Origin: Pirellulales bacterium
GTDB taxonomy: Bacteria; Planctomycetota; Planctomycetia; Pirellulales; Thermoguttaceae
Direction: 5' to 3'
Length of the DNA stretch: 42,513 nucleotides
NCBI GenBank assembly: GCA_016935315.1
Contig: JAFGRD010000040.1
Span: 1 to 42,513 of the forward strand
A program made the position numbers and the translations under genes. Below are positions 35,753-42,513 of this stretch, piece after piece. Position 1 is the stretch's first letter. The number at the start of each line of letters is the position of its first letter. Under the pieces are notes generated by a model. It made no database searches. It was not told the DNA's origin and was given only the letters and a program-made list of their open reading frames with translations.

Positions 35753-36659
35753 GGCGCTGGCGCGGGCCTGCAACGTCAGCCGGCGGACCATCTTTCGCGA
35801 CTTGGACACCTTGCGGCAGTCGGGCGTGCCGCTGTCCTATGACGAACGGCGCGAGCGGTACCAGATATCCAGTGCTTTCTATCTGCCGCCGACCACCTTC
35901 ACGCCCGAGGAAGCCCTCTCGCTGATCATTCTGTGTCACGAGCTGGGCGACCGGTCGGGGCTGCCCTTTTTCGGCCCCGCCCGCACGGCGGCCGTCAAGC
36001 TCGAAAACGCCTTGCCGGCCAAGCTCCGCCAGGAGGTGCGCAACCTGGCCGACGCGGTGCAGATCCAACCGCCGCCGAGCAATCCGCTGGCCGAGCACCG
36101 GCCGATCTACGAGCAACTGCTCGAAGCGATTGGCCGGCGCCGGAGCGTGCGGATTCGCTACCAGAGCCTGACCGAATGGAGGAAGATCCGCACGCGGCTG
36201 AACCCGTACCGGCTCTTCTTCAGCCGGCGGAGCTGGTACGTGGTGGGCCGTTCGTCGCTGCACCGCAGCACGCGGACGTTCAACGTCGGCCGCATCCTCG
36301 AGCTGGAGCCGCTGGAAGACGGCTTCCAGATCCCTCGGGGGTTCTCGATCGAGCGCTATCTGCGCAATGCCTGGCACATGATCCCCGAGCGGGGGCGCGA
36401 TTACGAGGTCGTGATTCGCTTCGACAAGATGGTCGCCCAGAACGTGGCCGAGGTGGCCTGGCACAAGACACAGCGGTTGGAACGCCAGCCGGACGGCACG
36501 CTGGTGTTTCGCGTGACCGTGTCGGGCCTGAACGAGATCTCCTGGTGGATTCTTGGCTACGGCGACCAGGCCGAAGCGCTCAAGCCGGCGAAGCTGCGCA
36601 AGATCGTCGCCGAGCGCGCGGCGCGGATGGCCGAACGCTATGGGGCGACCAAACAATAG
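35679..36659 (+). CDS. WYL-domain transcriptional regulator with N-terminal winged helix
   Basis: 326 residues from ATG 35679 (MNLSRLHRLLEVIGLLQAG). Residues 1-60 are a DeoR/HTH_11-type winged helix with recognition region ACNVSRRTIFRDLDTLRQSG. Residues 130-225 fit the WYL domain (RRSVRIRYQSLTEWRKIRTRLNPYRLFFSRRSWYVVGRSS), a ligand-sensing module with an SH3-like fold, followed by a WCX-like C-terminal extension. A later start would remove helix 1 of the DNA-binding domain, so the 74-base overlap with the TolC-like gene (ending 35752) is probably genuine. This suggests one transcript and autogenous control of the TolC unit, an inference. The ligand is unknown. Confidence 0.88.
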   Translation: MNLSRLHRLLEVIGLLQAGTGYNAEALARACNVSRRTIFRDLDTLRQSGVPLSYDERRERYQISSAFYLPPTTFTPEEALSLIILCHELGDRSGLPFFGPARTAAVKLENALPAKLRQEVRNLADAVQIQPPPSNPLAEHRPIYEQLLEAIGRRRSVRIRYQSLTEWRKIRTRLNPYRLFFSRRSWYVVGRSSLHRSTRTFNVGRILELEPLEDGFQIPRGFSIERYLRNAWHMIPERGRDYEVVIRFDKMVAQNVAEVAWHKTQRLERQPDGTLVFRVTVSGLNEISWWILGYGDQAEALKPAKLRKIVAERAARMAERYGATKQ

Positions 36660-36697
36660 CCACCCGGCGTGAGCTTGCTGAAGAAGGCTCCTCTATT

Positions 36698-36729
36698 CAT
36701 GCATACCCGACTTGTTCTCTTGCCAGTCC
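36698..36729. repeat. Single-arm relic of the 226-bp inverted-repeat element
   Basis: The 32 bases beginning CATGCATACCCGACTT resemble the right arm of the element at 39459-39684 (CATGTATGCCCAACTT...), matching at 24 of 32 positions on hand alignment. The other arm was not found. It lies directly against the stop codon of the alpha/beta hydrolase gene. Confidence 0.45.
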
Positions 36730-38556
36730 TCAAGGCGTAAGCACCAGTCGGTTGCCGGACTTCGTAACCTGGACGTCTTCCAGTGTGATCAGCCCGTGGC
36801 GGTCCGCGGTCGCCTGGCCGGTTTGCGTTGCCCGGCTCTCGCCCGGCGGTACGCTGGCCCACTGGACCTGCTGGTCGGGGCGAAGCTTCAGTCGCTGCAG
36901 CCGGCGGGGCGTCACATGGACCATGCACGCCTCGGCCGGAGCCTGCTCGATCAGCCGGACCGTCATCTCCCAGCGGTCGGCCCGATCCACGATGTCGTCG
37001 GTCCGCCAGGCCAGATAGAGGTTCCGCTGGCCTTCGGAGTCGCCGTCACCCGGGTCGCCGTTGCCGGGCTCGTCGTCGAGGCTGCAACCGGTGAACGCCG
37101 GCAGGCTCTGGTCCGTGCGCAGATCCATGGGCATCAGGCGATCGCTCAGCGAGACCGGCAGCCTCGCCCGCTGTCCGTGGCCGCTCTGGCCCCAGACAAA
37201 GACGTGCGGCCGCCTGGTTTCCTGCAGCGCCCGAGCGAACTCGGCCGCTTGGGGCCAGCCGATACCGCTATCGTTCTTCCCGTTGGAGAAGCAGATCAGC
37301 CCGATTTCCTTCTCGGGGTGCTCCCTCAGATACCAGGCGTCGTTGAAGTGGTTCCACACGGGCGTGCCGTCCTCGAACCGAAGGTCCCAGGACCGCTTGC
37401 CGTAGACGCCTTCGTAGGAGCCTCGGAAGCCGGGCGATTGGGACGGGTTGTGGACCCCCACCCAGGAAACACCCCAGGCGATCCGTTCCGGAAAGCGGAT
37501 CGCCAGCATCGGCGAGCCGGAACCGCCCATCGAGTTGCCGGCCACGTGGGTGCGGCTGAGGTCGACGTCCCAGCGGGTGGCCACCCAGTCGAGGAACGAG
37601 AGCATCCGCGTCTGGGAATAGGGTCGCACGACGCCCTGCCTCCAGGTCTTTTCGTCCAGCGGCCCCTCGAAGTATCGCTCGTGATACCCGGTCCACCAGT
37701 CGTAAGGGATCTGGTTCGAAGCGACGAGCAGGTGACCTTGCTCGGCCTGATACCACCAGCCGTAACCGCCATTGAGGCTTCCACCCCAACAGTGCAGGTG
37801 GATGCCAACCGGCGCCGGCCTGGCCGGCTTCGGCGGAACCGCGACCAGGTAGTCGTACGGTCTGCCCTGCACGGCGCAGTTGGGCGACGACTCCCAGCGA
37901 ACGTAATAGTGAAGCGTGGGGTCGTCCACGTAACTGAAACGCTCCGGCTTCTCGATCCGCTGCAACACGGGCACACCCCGGCCGACCGTCTCGCGAACCG
38001 CCTCGGCCGGCGCATTGGACGGCCCCAGCGACGTGTTCTCCTGCCCGTCGATCACTACGGTCACCGCGTAGCAACCCTCGCCGGCCTGCTCGGGGTTGTG
38101 GGCGACGATGCCGGTTCCCGGCGCCACCGGCGGGCGACCGTCCTCGACCGTGTAGCGCAGCGCCGGCTGCTCGGGTCTCGGGTCGGCGCCGTAATAGTCG
38201 GTGTTCCAGCAGGTCAACGGCGGCACCTCGGCGATCGGCCGCAGCCCTGCCAGCGACGTGATCGGCTGCGGCGAACGGTAGATCCGATAACGGACCTTCT
38301 TCTCCTGGTCAAGATCGCGGCGCAGTTGCCTCAGGGCCCCGGCGGCAATCGAATCGCCGGCCACCGGCGGATCGACTTCGCGAAACGTCAGCAGGGTCTG
38401 TCCGTCGCGATGACGGGCCTTCAGATCGCCGGCCTGCTTCTGGGCGGCGACCGCCGGGGAATCAGCAACGGCCGCTGCCGAGAACGTCGCCGGCAACACG
38501 AAGAGCAAACGCAACAGAAATAGTCCAAAACGAGTCGTGCCGCGATCGCCGTTCAT
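36730..38556 (-). CDS. Secreted alpha/beta hydrolase (esterase-like)
   Basis: 608 residues from ATG 38556 (MNGDRGTTRFGLFLLRLLFVLPATFSAAAVA), with AGAAGGACC upstream and a signal peptide to about residue 31. Residues 45-200 form a beta-rich N-terminal part resembling fibronectin type III (VRYRIYRSPQPITSLAG, CYAVTVVIDGQENTSLG). Residues 235-500 are an alpha/beta hydrolase: oxyanion region HLHCWGGSLNGG, nucleophile elbow GNSMGGSG with Ser342, and a likely catalytic His in VWGQSGHGQRARLP. The pattern fits secreted esterases or PHB-depolymerase-like proteins that remove ester groups from polymers. The substrate is unknown. It converges with the WYL regulator and diverges from tmk. Confidence 0.83.
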   Translation of the reverse strand: MNGDRGTTRFGLFLLRLLFVLPATFSAAAVADSPAVAAQKQAGDLKARHRDGQTLLTFREVDPPVAGDSIAAGALRQLRRDLDQEKKVRYRIYRSPQPITSLAGLRPIAEVPPLTCWNTDYYGADPRPEQPALRYTVEDGRPPVAPGTGIVAHNPEQAGEGCYAVTVVIDGQENTSLGPSNAPAEAVRETVGRGVPVLQRIEKPERFSYVDDPTLHYYVRWESSPNCAVQGRPYDYLVAVPPKPARPAPVGIHLHCWGGSLNGGYGWWYQAEQGHLLVASNQIPYDWWTGYHERYFEGPLDEKTWRQGVVRPYSQTRMLSFLDWVATRWDVDLSRTHVAGNSMGGSGSPMLAIRFPERIAWGVSWVGVHNPSQSPGFRGSYEGVYGKRSWDLRFEDGTPVWNHFNDAWYLREHPEKEIGLICFSNGKNDSGIGWPQAAEFARALQETRRPHVFVWGQSGHGQRARLPVSLSDRLMPMDLRTDQSLPAFTGCSLDDEPGNGDPGDGDSEGQRNLYLAWRTDDIVDRADRWEMTVRLIEQAPAEACMVHVTPRRLQRLKLRPDQQVQWASVPPGESRATQTGQATADRHGLITLEDVQVTKSGNRLVLTP

Positions 38557-38727
38557 GATTGGTCCTTCTGGCTCTTTGGCGAGCCCTTTCGTGTCAGTTG
38601 GCTTGGCCACCGTGGCAGCAAGTGGGCTGCGGATCACAGTGGGCGGAGCAGCCCCCCGTCATGTCGAACGCTAGATGCTACGGGGCACGGTGTCAAGCTA
38701 CGCAGTCCGCAGTGGCTTCGTGGGCCC

Positions 38728-38756
38728 TTCGCCCGCGTGGCCGGATGTTCTACAAT
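38728..38756 (+). promoter_or_regulatory. Candidate promoter for tmk
   Basis: TTCGCC (38728-38733) and TACAAT (38751-38756) are separated by 17 bases, the usual spacing. The -35 half matches TTGACA poorly. The start of tmk lies 61 bases after the -10. Confidence 0.35.
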
Positions 38757-38816
38757 AACGCCTCGGGCTCCCCGGCCGCAGAGGCCGACGACCGACATTC
38801 CCCAGGGCACCGAGGC

Positions 38817-39431
38817 ATGTTTTTCTCCATCGACGGCGGCGACGGCACCGGAAAATCGACGCAAGGGCAGCTTCTCTGCCAGTGGCTGCGCGAACTGGGC
38901 CGCGACGTGCTGGCCTGTCGCGACCCGGGAAGCACCCCCCTGGGGGAGGCTGTGCGGGAGTTGCTGCTTCAGCGCCACGACCTGAACATCGACCGGCGGA
39001 GCGAGATGTTGTTGTACATGGCCGCCCGGGCGCAAATGGTCGAGGAGGTCATCCGGCCGGCGCTGCGGCAGGGCAAGACGGTCGTCTCGGACCGCTATCT
39101 GCTGGCCAACGTGGTCTATCAGGGCTACGGGGGCGGGCTGGAGGTGGAGACGCTCTGGGAGGTAGGGCGCGTGGCAACCGGTGGACTAATGCCCGACCTG
39201 ACCGTCGTGCTCGATCTGCCGGCCGACGCCGCGGCCCGGCGCATCACCGGCCAGCTCGACCGCATGGAGCAGCAGGGCGACGCCTTCCACGGCCGGGTTC
39301 GCGAAGGGTTTCTTATCGAGGCCGCCCGGCGTCCAGGCGAAATCGCGGTGGTTGAGGCGGCCGGTTCAATCGAAGCAGTTCAAGCGGCCATTCGCCAGGC
39401 CGTGCGACCGGTCCTTGGTGGAGTCGCATGA
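38817..39431 (+). CDS. tmk: Thymidylate kinase
   Basis: 204 residues from ATG 38817 (MFFSIDGGDGTGKSTQG). The P-loop GGDGTGKS occupies 7-14; CRDPGSTPLGE is the family's usual REPGGTPxGE block with small changes; DRYLLANVVYQGYGGGL carries the conserved DRY and the dTMP-binding region; and LDLPADAAARRI precedes the lid. Thymidylate kinase phosphorylates dTMP to dTDP in the cytoplasm for dTTP synthesis. Length is normal for the family. The longer upstream in-frame region is not conserved in style, so this start is preferred. It is followed on the same strand by holB, a common bacterial neighbour, though a 265-base gap with an inverted-repeat element separates them. Confidence 0.95.
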   Translation: MFFSIDGGDGTGKSTQGQLLCQWLRELGRDVLACRDPGSTPLGEAVRELLLQRHDLNIDRRSEMLLYMAARAQMVEEVIRPALRQGKTVVSDRYLLANVVYQGYGGGLEVETLWEVGRVATGGLMPDLTVVLDLPADAAARRITGQLDRMEQQGDAFHGRVREGFLIEAARRPGEIAVVEAAGSIEAVQAAIRQAVRPVLGGVA

Positions 39432-39458
39432 CGGCGCTGCCTGGCAACAGCAATGCTT

Positions 39459-39684
39459 GGGACTCGCAAGAGAATGAGTTGGGCATTCTTGTGGCTGCCA
39501 AGGCGGCGCAGACGCCTTTGCGGCCACAACGCTCGCCCTGTATGGGGCGTCAATTTGGGTGACTTCCGATCGGGAAAGAGCCAGGAAACGCAAAGGTATC
39601 CTCCGTCGGCGCGTGATGAAAGAGCAAGGCCGCTGCGCGTCCTTGCACTTTCATGTATGCCCAACTTATTCTTTTACGAGTCTG
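39459..39684. repeat. 226-bp inverted-repeat element between tmk and holB
   Basis: The left arm near 39460-39485 (GACTCGCAAGAGAATGAGTT...) and the right arm near 39657-39682 (ATGCCCAACTTATTCTTTTA...) are complementary at about 23 of 26 positions. Inside the arms a second complementary pair can be traced (TGCCAAGGCGGCGCAG against TGCAAGGACGCGCAG), so much of the element can fold into a long hairpin. The right arm ends 12 bases before the holB start. A related single arm occurs at 36698. No transposase frame is inside. Confidence 0.7.
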
Positions 39685-39696
39685 CGGGAACATGAC

Positions 39697-40740
39697 ATGA
39701 CCTGGCGCGGTATTGAAGGACACGATGAGGTCGTCGAGCAGTTTCGCCGGGCGATTGGGCGTCGGCGGCTGGCCAGCAGCTTTCTGTTCGTCGGGCCGGC
39801 GGGGATCGGCAAGCGCACCTTCGCGTTGAAGCTGGCCCAGGCGCTGCTGTGCTCTCGGCGGCCGGACGAAGCGTTGGACCCTTGCGGCCAGTGTCCGGCC
39901 TGTGCACAGGTGGCCGCCGCGACCCATCCCGACGTGGAACTAGTTGCCAAGCCCGACGACAAGGCCTCGATACCGATCGAGCTGCTCATCGGCGACAAGG
40001 AGCACCGCGGCCGCGAGGGGCTTTGTCACCGCATCTCCCGCAAGCCGCAGCCGGGCGGGCGGAAGATTGCGATCATCGACGACGCCGACCACCTGAACCC
40101 GGAGGGCGCCAACTGCCTTCTGAAGACGCTGGAGGAGCCGCCGCCGCGGTCGCTGTTGATCCTGATCGGCACCAGCCCCGCCAAGCAGTTGCCCACCATC
40201 CGCTCGCGGTGCCAGTTGGTGCGATTTTTTCCCCTCCCGGTGGACATCGTCGCCGGACTGCTGCTCGCGCGCGGCCTGGTGTCCGATGCAGCCGACGCCC
40301 GACGGCTGGCCGATTTCAGCGGCGGCAGCTTGCAGGGGGCCTTGGAGCTGGGGGATGAACCGTTCTGGGACTTCCGCAACCAGTTCTACGGCAAGCTGGC
40401 CGAGCCGGTGCTCGACAGCGTGAGGTTTTCGCAGACGGTTTCGGCGTTTGTCGACGAGGCGGGCAAGCAGGCCGCGGCCCGCCGGACAAGACTGCGACAA
40501 GTGATCAACCTGGCCGTGGAGTTCTACCGGCGGTTGCTGCACATCCAGAGTGGGGCCGCCGCGATCGACGACACCGAGTTGCAGCGGTTCGTGGAGCGGG
40601 CTCTCGAACATGCTCCCGGCGATTCACGGACGACGGCCGCCCGGCTCGACCGCTGTCTGGAAGCCGCCGGCCAGATCGACCGCAACGCCAACCAGACCAC
40701 GCTGATCGAGACTTGGCTGGACGACTTGGCTCGAGCATGA
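39697..40740 (+). CDS. holB: DNA polymerase III delta-prime subunit
   Basis: 347 residues from ATG 39697 (MTWRGIEGHDEVVEQFRRAI); the longer in-frame start would translate the inverted-repeat element. The Walker A-like loop is GPAGIGKRT (33-41). Four zinc ligands fit Cys52, Cys63, Cys66 and Cys69 (CSRRPDEALDPCGQCPAC). Later features are IAIIDDADHLNPEGANCLLKTLEEPP and the sensor region TIRSRCQLVRF with the SRC motif. The protein is part of the clamp loader that opens and closes the sliding clamp during replication. The C-terminal collar domain is weakly conserved as usual. It lies downstream of tmk. A 103-bp palindromic repeat begins seven bases past its stop. Confidence 0.93.
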   Translation: MTWRGIEGHDEVVEQFRRAIGRRRLASSFLFVGPAGIGKRTFALKLAQALLCSRRPDEALDPCGQCPACAQVAAATHPDVELVAKPDDKASIPIELLIGDKEHRGREGLCHRISRKPQPGGRKIAIIDDADHLNPEGANCLLKTLEEPPPRSLLILIGTSPAKQLPTIRSRCQLVRFFPLPVDIVAGLLLARGLVSDAADARRLADFSGGSLQGALELGDEPFWDFRNQFYGKLAEPVLDSVRFSQTVSAFVDEAGKQAAARRTRLRQVINLAVEFYRRLLHIQSGAAAIDDTELQRFVERALEHAPGDSRTTAARLDRCLEAAGQIDRNANQTTLIETWLDDLARA

Positions 40741-40747
40741 GAGCCAT

Positions 40748-40850
40748 TATTGATGCTTGCATTGTGAATGATCAAGGCCGACCGGCGGGAGGCCGGAGAC
40801 GTCGGGCTCCCGTTGGTCGCCCTTGCGCATTGAGTGTGCAAGCGTCAATG
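40748..40850 (-). repeat. 103-bp palindromic repeat, copy C (reverse orientation)
   Basis: Begins TATTGATGCTTGC and ends GCAAGCGTCAATG; its complement aligns base for base with copies A and B. It lies between the convergent stop codons of holB and the second sulfatase. Compared with copy A, position 9 and its partner position 95 change together (T-A to C-G), consistent with a kept stem. It may end transcripts from one or both sides, though no T-run directly follows. Confidence 0.87.
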
Positions 40851-40910
40851 GAATGCCCACCGTGCTTTTTTTGAGTTCCCCGGGACACTCTCGGCGGAAC
40901 TGCGGTCCGG

Positions 40911-42368
40911 TCACGGTTCCACCTGGCGGTCCCACGGCTGTGGTGGCGTCGGGTCGTATTTCGGCCAGGCGTCTTTCCTGGGGCACGACCGGACGACCGT
41001 TTCGAGCCTGTTCCGGGCGGCGACAATCTTCGGATCGGTGCTCTGAAGCAGGTTGATTGCTTCCGCCGGGTCGGCTTGCAGATCGTAGAGCCTGGCCGGG
41101 CGCCCGTCGAGCACCCAGAGTTTGTACCGCTTGTCGCGGACCACGCGGTCGGTGAATTCCTGCTTCGGGGCAACTCCCTTCGCGGTCAGCCGGGCCGGCC
41201 CGTGCCCCAGAGCCATGATCCACTCGCGCGGCCCGCGGGTCTGCTTACCGAGGATCACGGGGGCGATGGATTTGCCGTCGATCACCAGGCCCTCGGGAAG
41301 CTCTGCCCCGCCCAACTCGGCAAAGGTGGGCAGCAGATCCGTGAAGTCGGTCAGCACGTCGGTCACTCTGCCGGCAGGTACCAGCCCGGGACAGTTGACG
41401 ATCAGCGGCTCGCAGACGCCGTTCTCGCCTAGCTTCGCCTTGCCGCCGCGGACCAGCCGGCCGTTAATCCGCGCGCTGAGACCCCCGGCCGAGCCGTTGT
41501 CGGTCGTGAAGATCACGATCGTTCGCCGGCGGATCTGTAACTCGTCCAGCGCCGCCACCAGCCGGCCGACCACGTGATCGGCATAGCGGACCATGGCCTT
41601 GTGCCGTTCGATCTTGCCCTCGGCGTCCGGATCCAGCGGCGTGGTGGTCAGCGGGCTATGGGTCAGCGCCATGGGGAAGTAAAGCAACATCGGCCGGTCC
41701 TTCTCCCGCCGCATGAAGTCGATCAAGAACTCGACGAACACGTCGGTGCCGAAGCGGCCCTGGCAGGTTCCGCTGCCGTCGTTGGTGTGGACGTAGGCGT
41801 CCCAGTATCGCTTCTCGCTGCGCGGGTTGCCCGTTTCGTAGCCGGTCCACATGCACCACCGGTCGAAGCCGTGTTGCCGCATCACTTCGGGCTGGACGCG
41901 GAAGTCGTTGATCTGCCACTTCCCGGCCGCCGCGGTGGCGTAGCCGGCCGATTGCATCACTCGGGCGAAGGTCACGTTGTACTGGGGATCGAAGTGACAA
42001 CCGGCTCCCCAACGCGGCACGTCCCAGTGGTTGCACCAGCCGTTGCGCCACGGATACGTGCCTGCCAGCAGCGTCGCGCGGGTCGGCGTGCACTGGGGCA
42101 TGGAGTAGGCGTTTTCGAAGCGTATCCCGCCGGCGGCCAGCCGATCGATGTTCGGTGTTCTCATCTCCTGGCCGCCGTAGCAACTGATCCACTCCTTGCC
42201 CAGATCGTCGACCATGATGAAGAGGATGTTGGGTCGGACCACCGCCTCGGCCGCGGCGGCAACGCGCGGCAGGAAGGCGATCGAGAACAGCACGGTCAGC
42301 CACAGCGCGGCAACCGACGCGCGGCGGGTCGCGCGGCTGGGGGCCAAGAGAATGGAATCGCTTTTCAT
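40911..42368 (-). CDS. Secreted sulfatase (arylsulfatase family)
   Basis: 485 residues from ATG 42368, with a signal peptide to about residue 40 (WLTVLFSIAFLPRVAAAA). The mature part opens PNILFIMVDDLGKEW with the Asp54-Asp55 calcium pair. The formylglycine signature is Cys93-Thr-Pro-Thr-Arg97, in SMPQCTPTRATLLAGTYP. Further motifs are AAAGKWQIND, ALTHSPLTTTP and FTTDNGSAGG. The family hydrolyses sulfate esters outside the cytoplasm. No good ribosome binding site precedes the start; an upstream start beyond the window cannot be excluded. It is a different subfamily from the sulfatase at 1602-3071, with a distinct motif context, so the substrates probably differ. It converges with holB. Confidence 0.92.
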   Translation of the reverse strand: MKSDSILLAPSRATRRASVAALWLTVLFSIAFLPRVAAAAEAVVRPNILFIMVDDLGKEWISCYGGQEMRTPNIDRLAAGGIRFENAYSMPQCTPTRATLLAGTYPWRNGWCNHWDVPRWGAGCHFDPQYNVTFARVMQSAGYATAAAGKWQINDFRVQPEVMRQHGFDRWCMWTGYETGNPRSEKRYWDAYVHTNDGSGTCQGRFGTDVFVEFLIDFMRREKDRPMLLYFPMALTHSPLTTTPLDPDAEGKIERHKAMVRYADHVVGRLVAALDELQIRRRTIVIFTTDNGSAGGLSARINGRLVRGGKAKLGENGVCEPLIVNCPGLVPAGRVTDVLTDFTDLLPTFAELGGAELPEGLVIDGKSIAPVILGKQTRGPREWIMALGHGPARLTAKGVAPKQEFTDRVVRDKRYKLWVLDGRPARLYDLQADPAEAINLLQSTDPKIVAARNRLETVVRSCPRKDAWPKYDPTPPQPWDRQVEP

Positions 42369-42440
42369 GTTGCGTCTTGTGCTTCGAGCAAAGGGTTCGT
42401 GATGGACGGTTGCGAGTCTCCCTTATCCTAGCCCAACTTC

Positions 42441-42476
42441 GCCAACAGTTGGCGTGTTATCCCGGTTTTTTCGGGG
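42441..42476. promoter_or_regulatory. Two adjacent short palindromes upstream of the second sulfatase
   Basis: CGCCAA-CAG-TTGGCG (42441-42455) is a perfect 15-base palindrome, and CCCG/CGGG (42462-42465 and 42473-42476) flanks a GTTTTTT loop. They lie about 75-110 bases before the sulfatase start on the minus strand. They could be operator sites or the end of a transcript from outside the window. Confidence 0.25.
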
Positions 42477-42513
42477 TGGGCGGTCAGAAGTCTTCACTAC
42501 ATTTGCTTTCAAC

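Noticed and set aside
36712-38523. Plus-strand 603-residue frame opposite the alpha/beta hydrolase
   Set aside because: The minus-strand protein has a signal peptide and a nucleophile elbow; the plus-strand frame has no recognisable feature.
40864-40872. T-run after copy C as a holB terminator
   Set aside because: It is 14 bases beyond the end of the palindrome with no hairpin directly before it, so it does not fit a factor-independent terminator.

Overview
The window looks like a chromosomal fragment of a planctomycete (Planctomycetota, probably Pirellulales-like). This is an inference from gene content: two secreted sulfatases, a GAF/HlyD/M50 membrane cluster, a long AsmA-like protein, a Tat-signal Gfo/Idh protein, a lipoprotein TolC, a right-handed beta-helix protein, and GC-rich genes with long antisense open frames. 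I saw no tRNA, rRNA, CRISPR array or complete transposase gene.

Layout. 1-187: 3' end of a group II intron (domains V and VI) with the probable tail of its maturase. 373-636: small zinc-ribbon membrane protein, then about 1 kb without a convincing gene. 1602-3071: iduronate-2-sulfatase-like sulfatase. 3394-8252: AsmA-like protein and a DUF2088/LarA-like protein. 8249-14718 (minus): three genes, GAF-HlyD, a small HlyD adaptor and PqqD-M50-HlyD, probably one envelope machine. 15075-17152 (minus): Gfo/Idh oxidoreductase and GlpF-like channel. 17506-22240 (minus): SpoIIAA-like protein, two paralogous GshB-like ATP-grasp ligases and a DUF1704 (QEGLA/MATCAP-type) metallopeptidase; the last three form an operon and are the best candidate for a little-described ligation/cleavage system. 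23060-26917 (plus): glycosyltransferase, a protein with faint BshC resemblance, and an Eis-like acetyltransferase. 27027-32988: beta-helix protein, a tandem thioredoxin-fold protein lacking CxxC, and an unrecognised secreted protein. 33362-36659: TolC lipoprotein overlapping a WYL regulator by 74 nt. 36730-38556 (minus): secreted alpha/beta hydrolase. 38817-40740: tmk and holB. 40911-42368 (minus): second sulfatase.

Two families of palindromic non-coding repeats run through the window. One is exactly 103 bp in three full copies (22264, 22639, 40748), with a 29-bp solo copy holding only the two terminal arms (3344). The other is a 226-bp inverted-repeat element between tmk and holB, with a single-arm relic at 36698. 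No coding potential was recognised in either.
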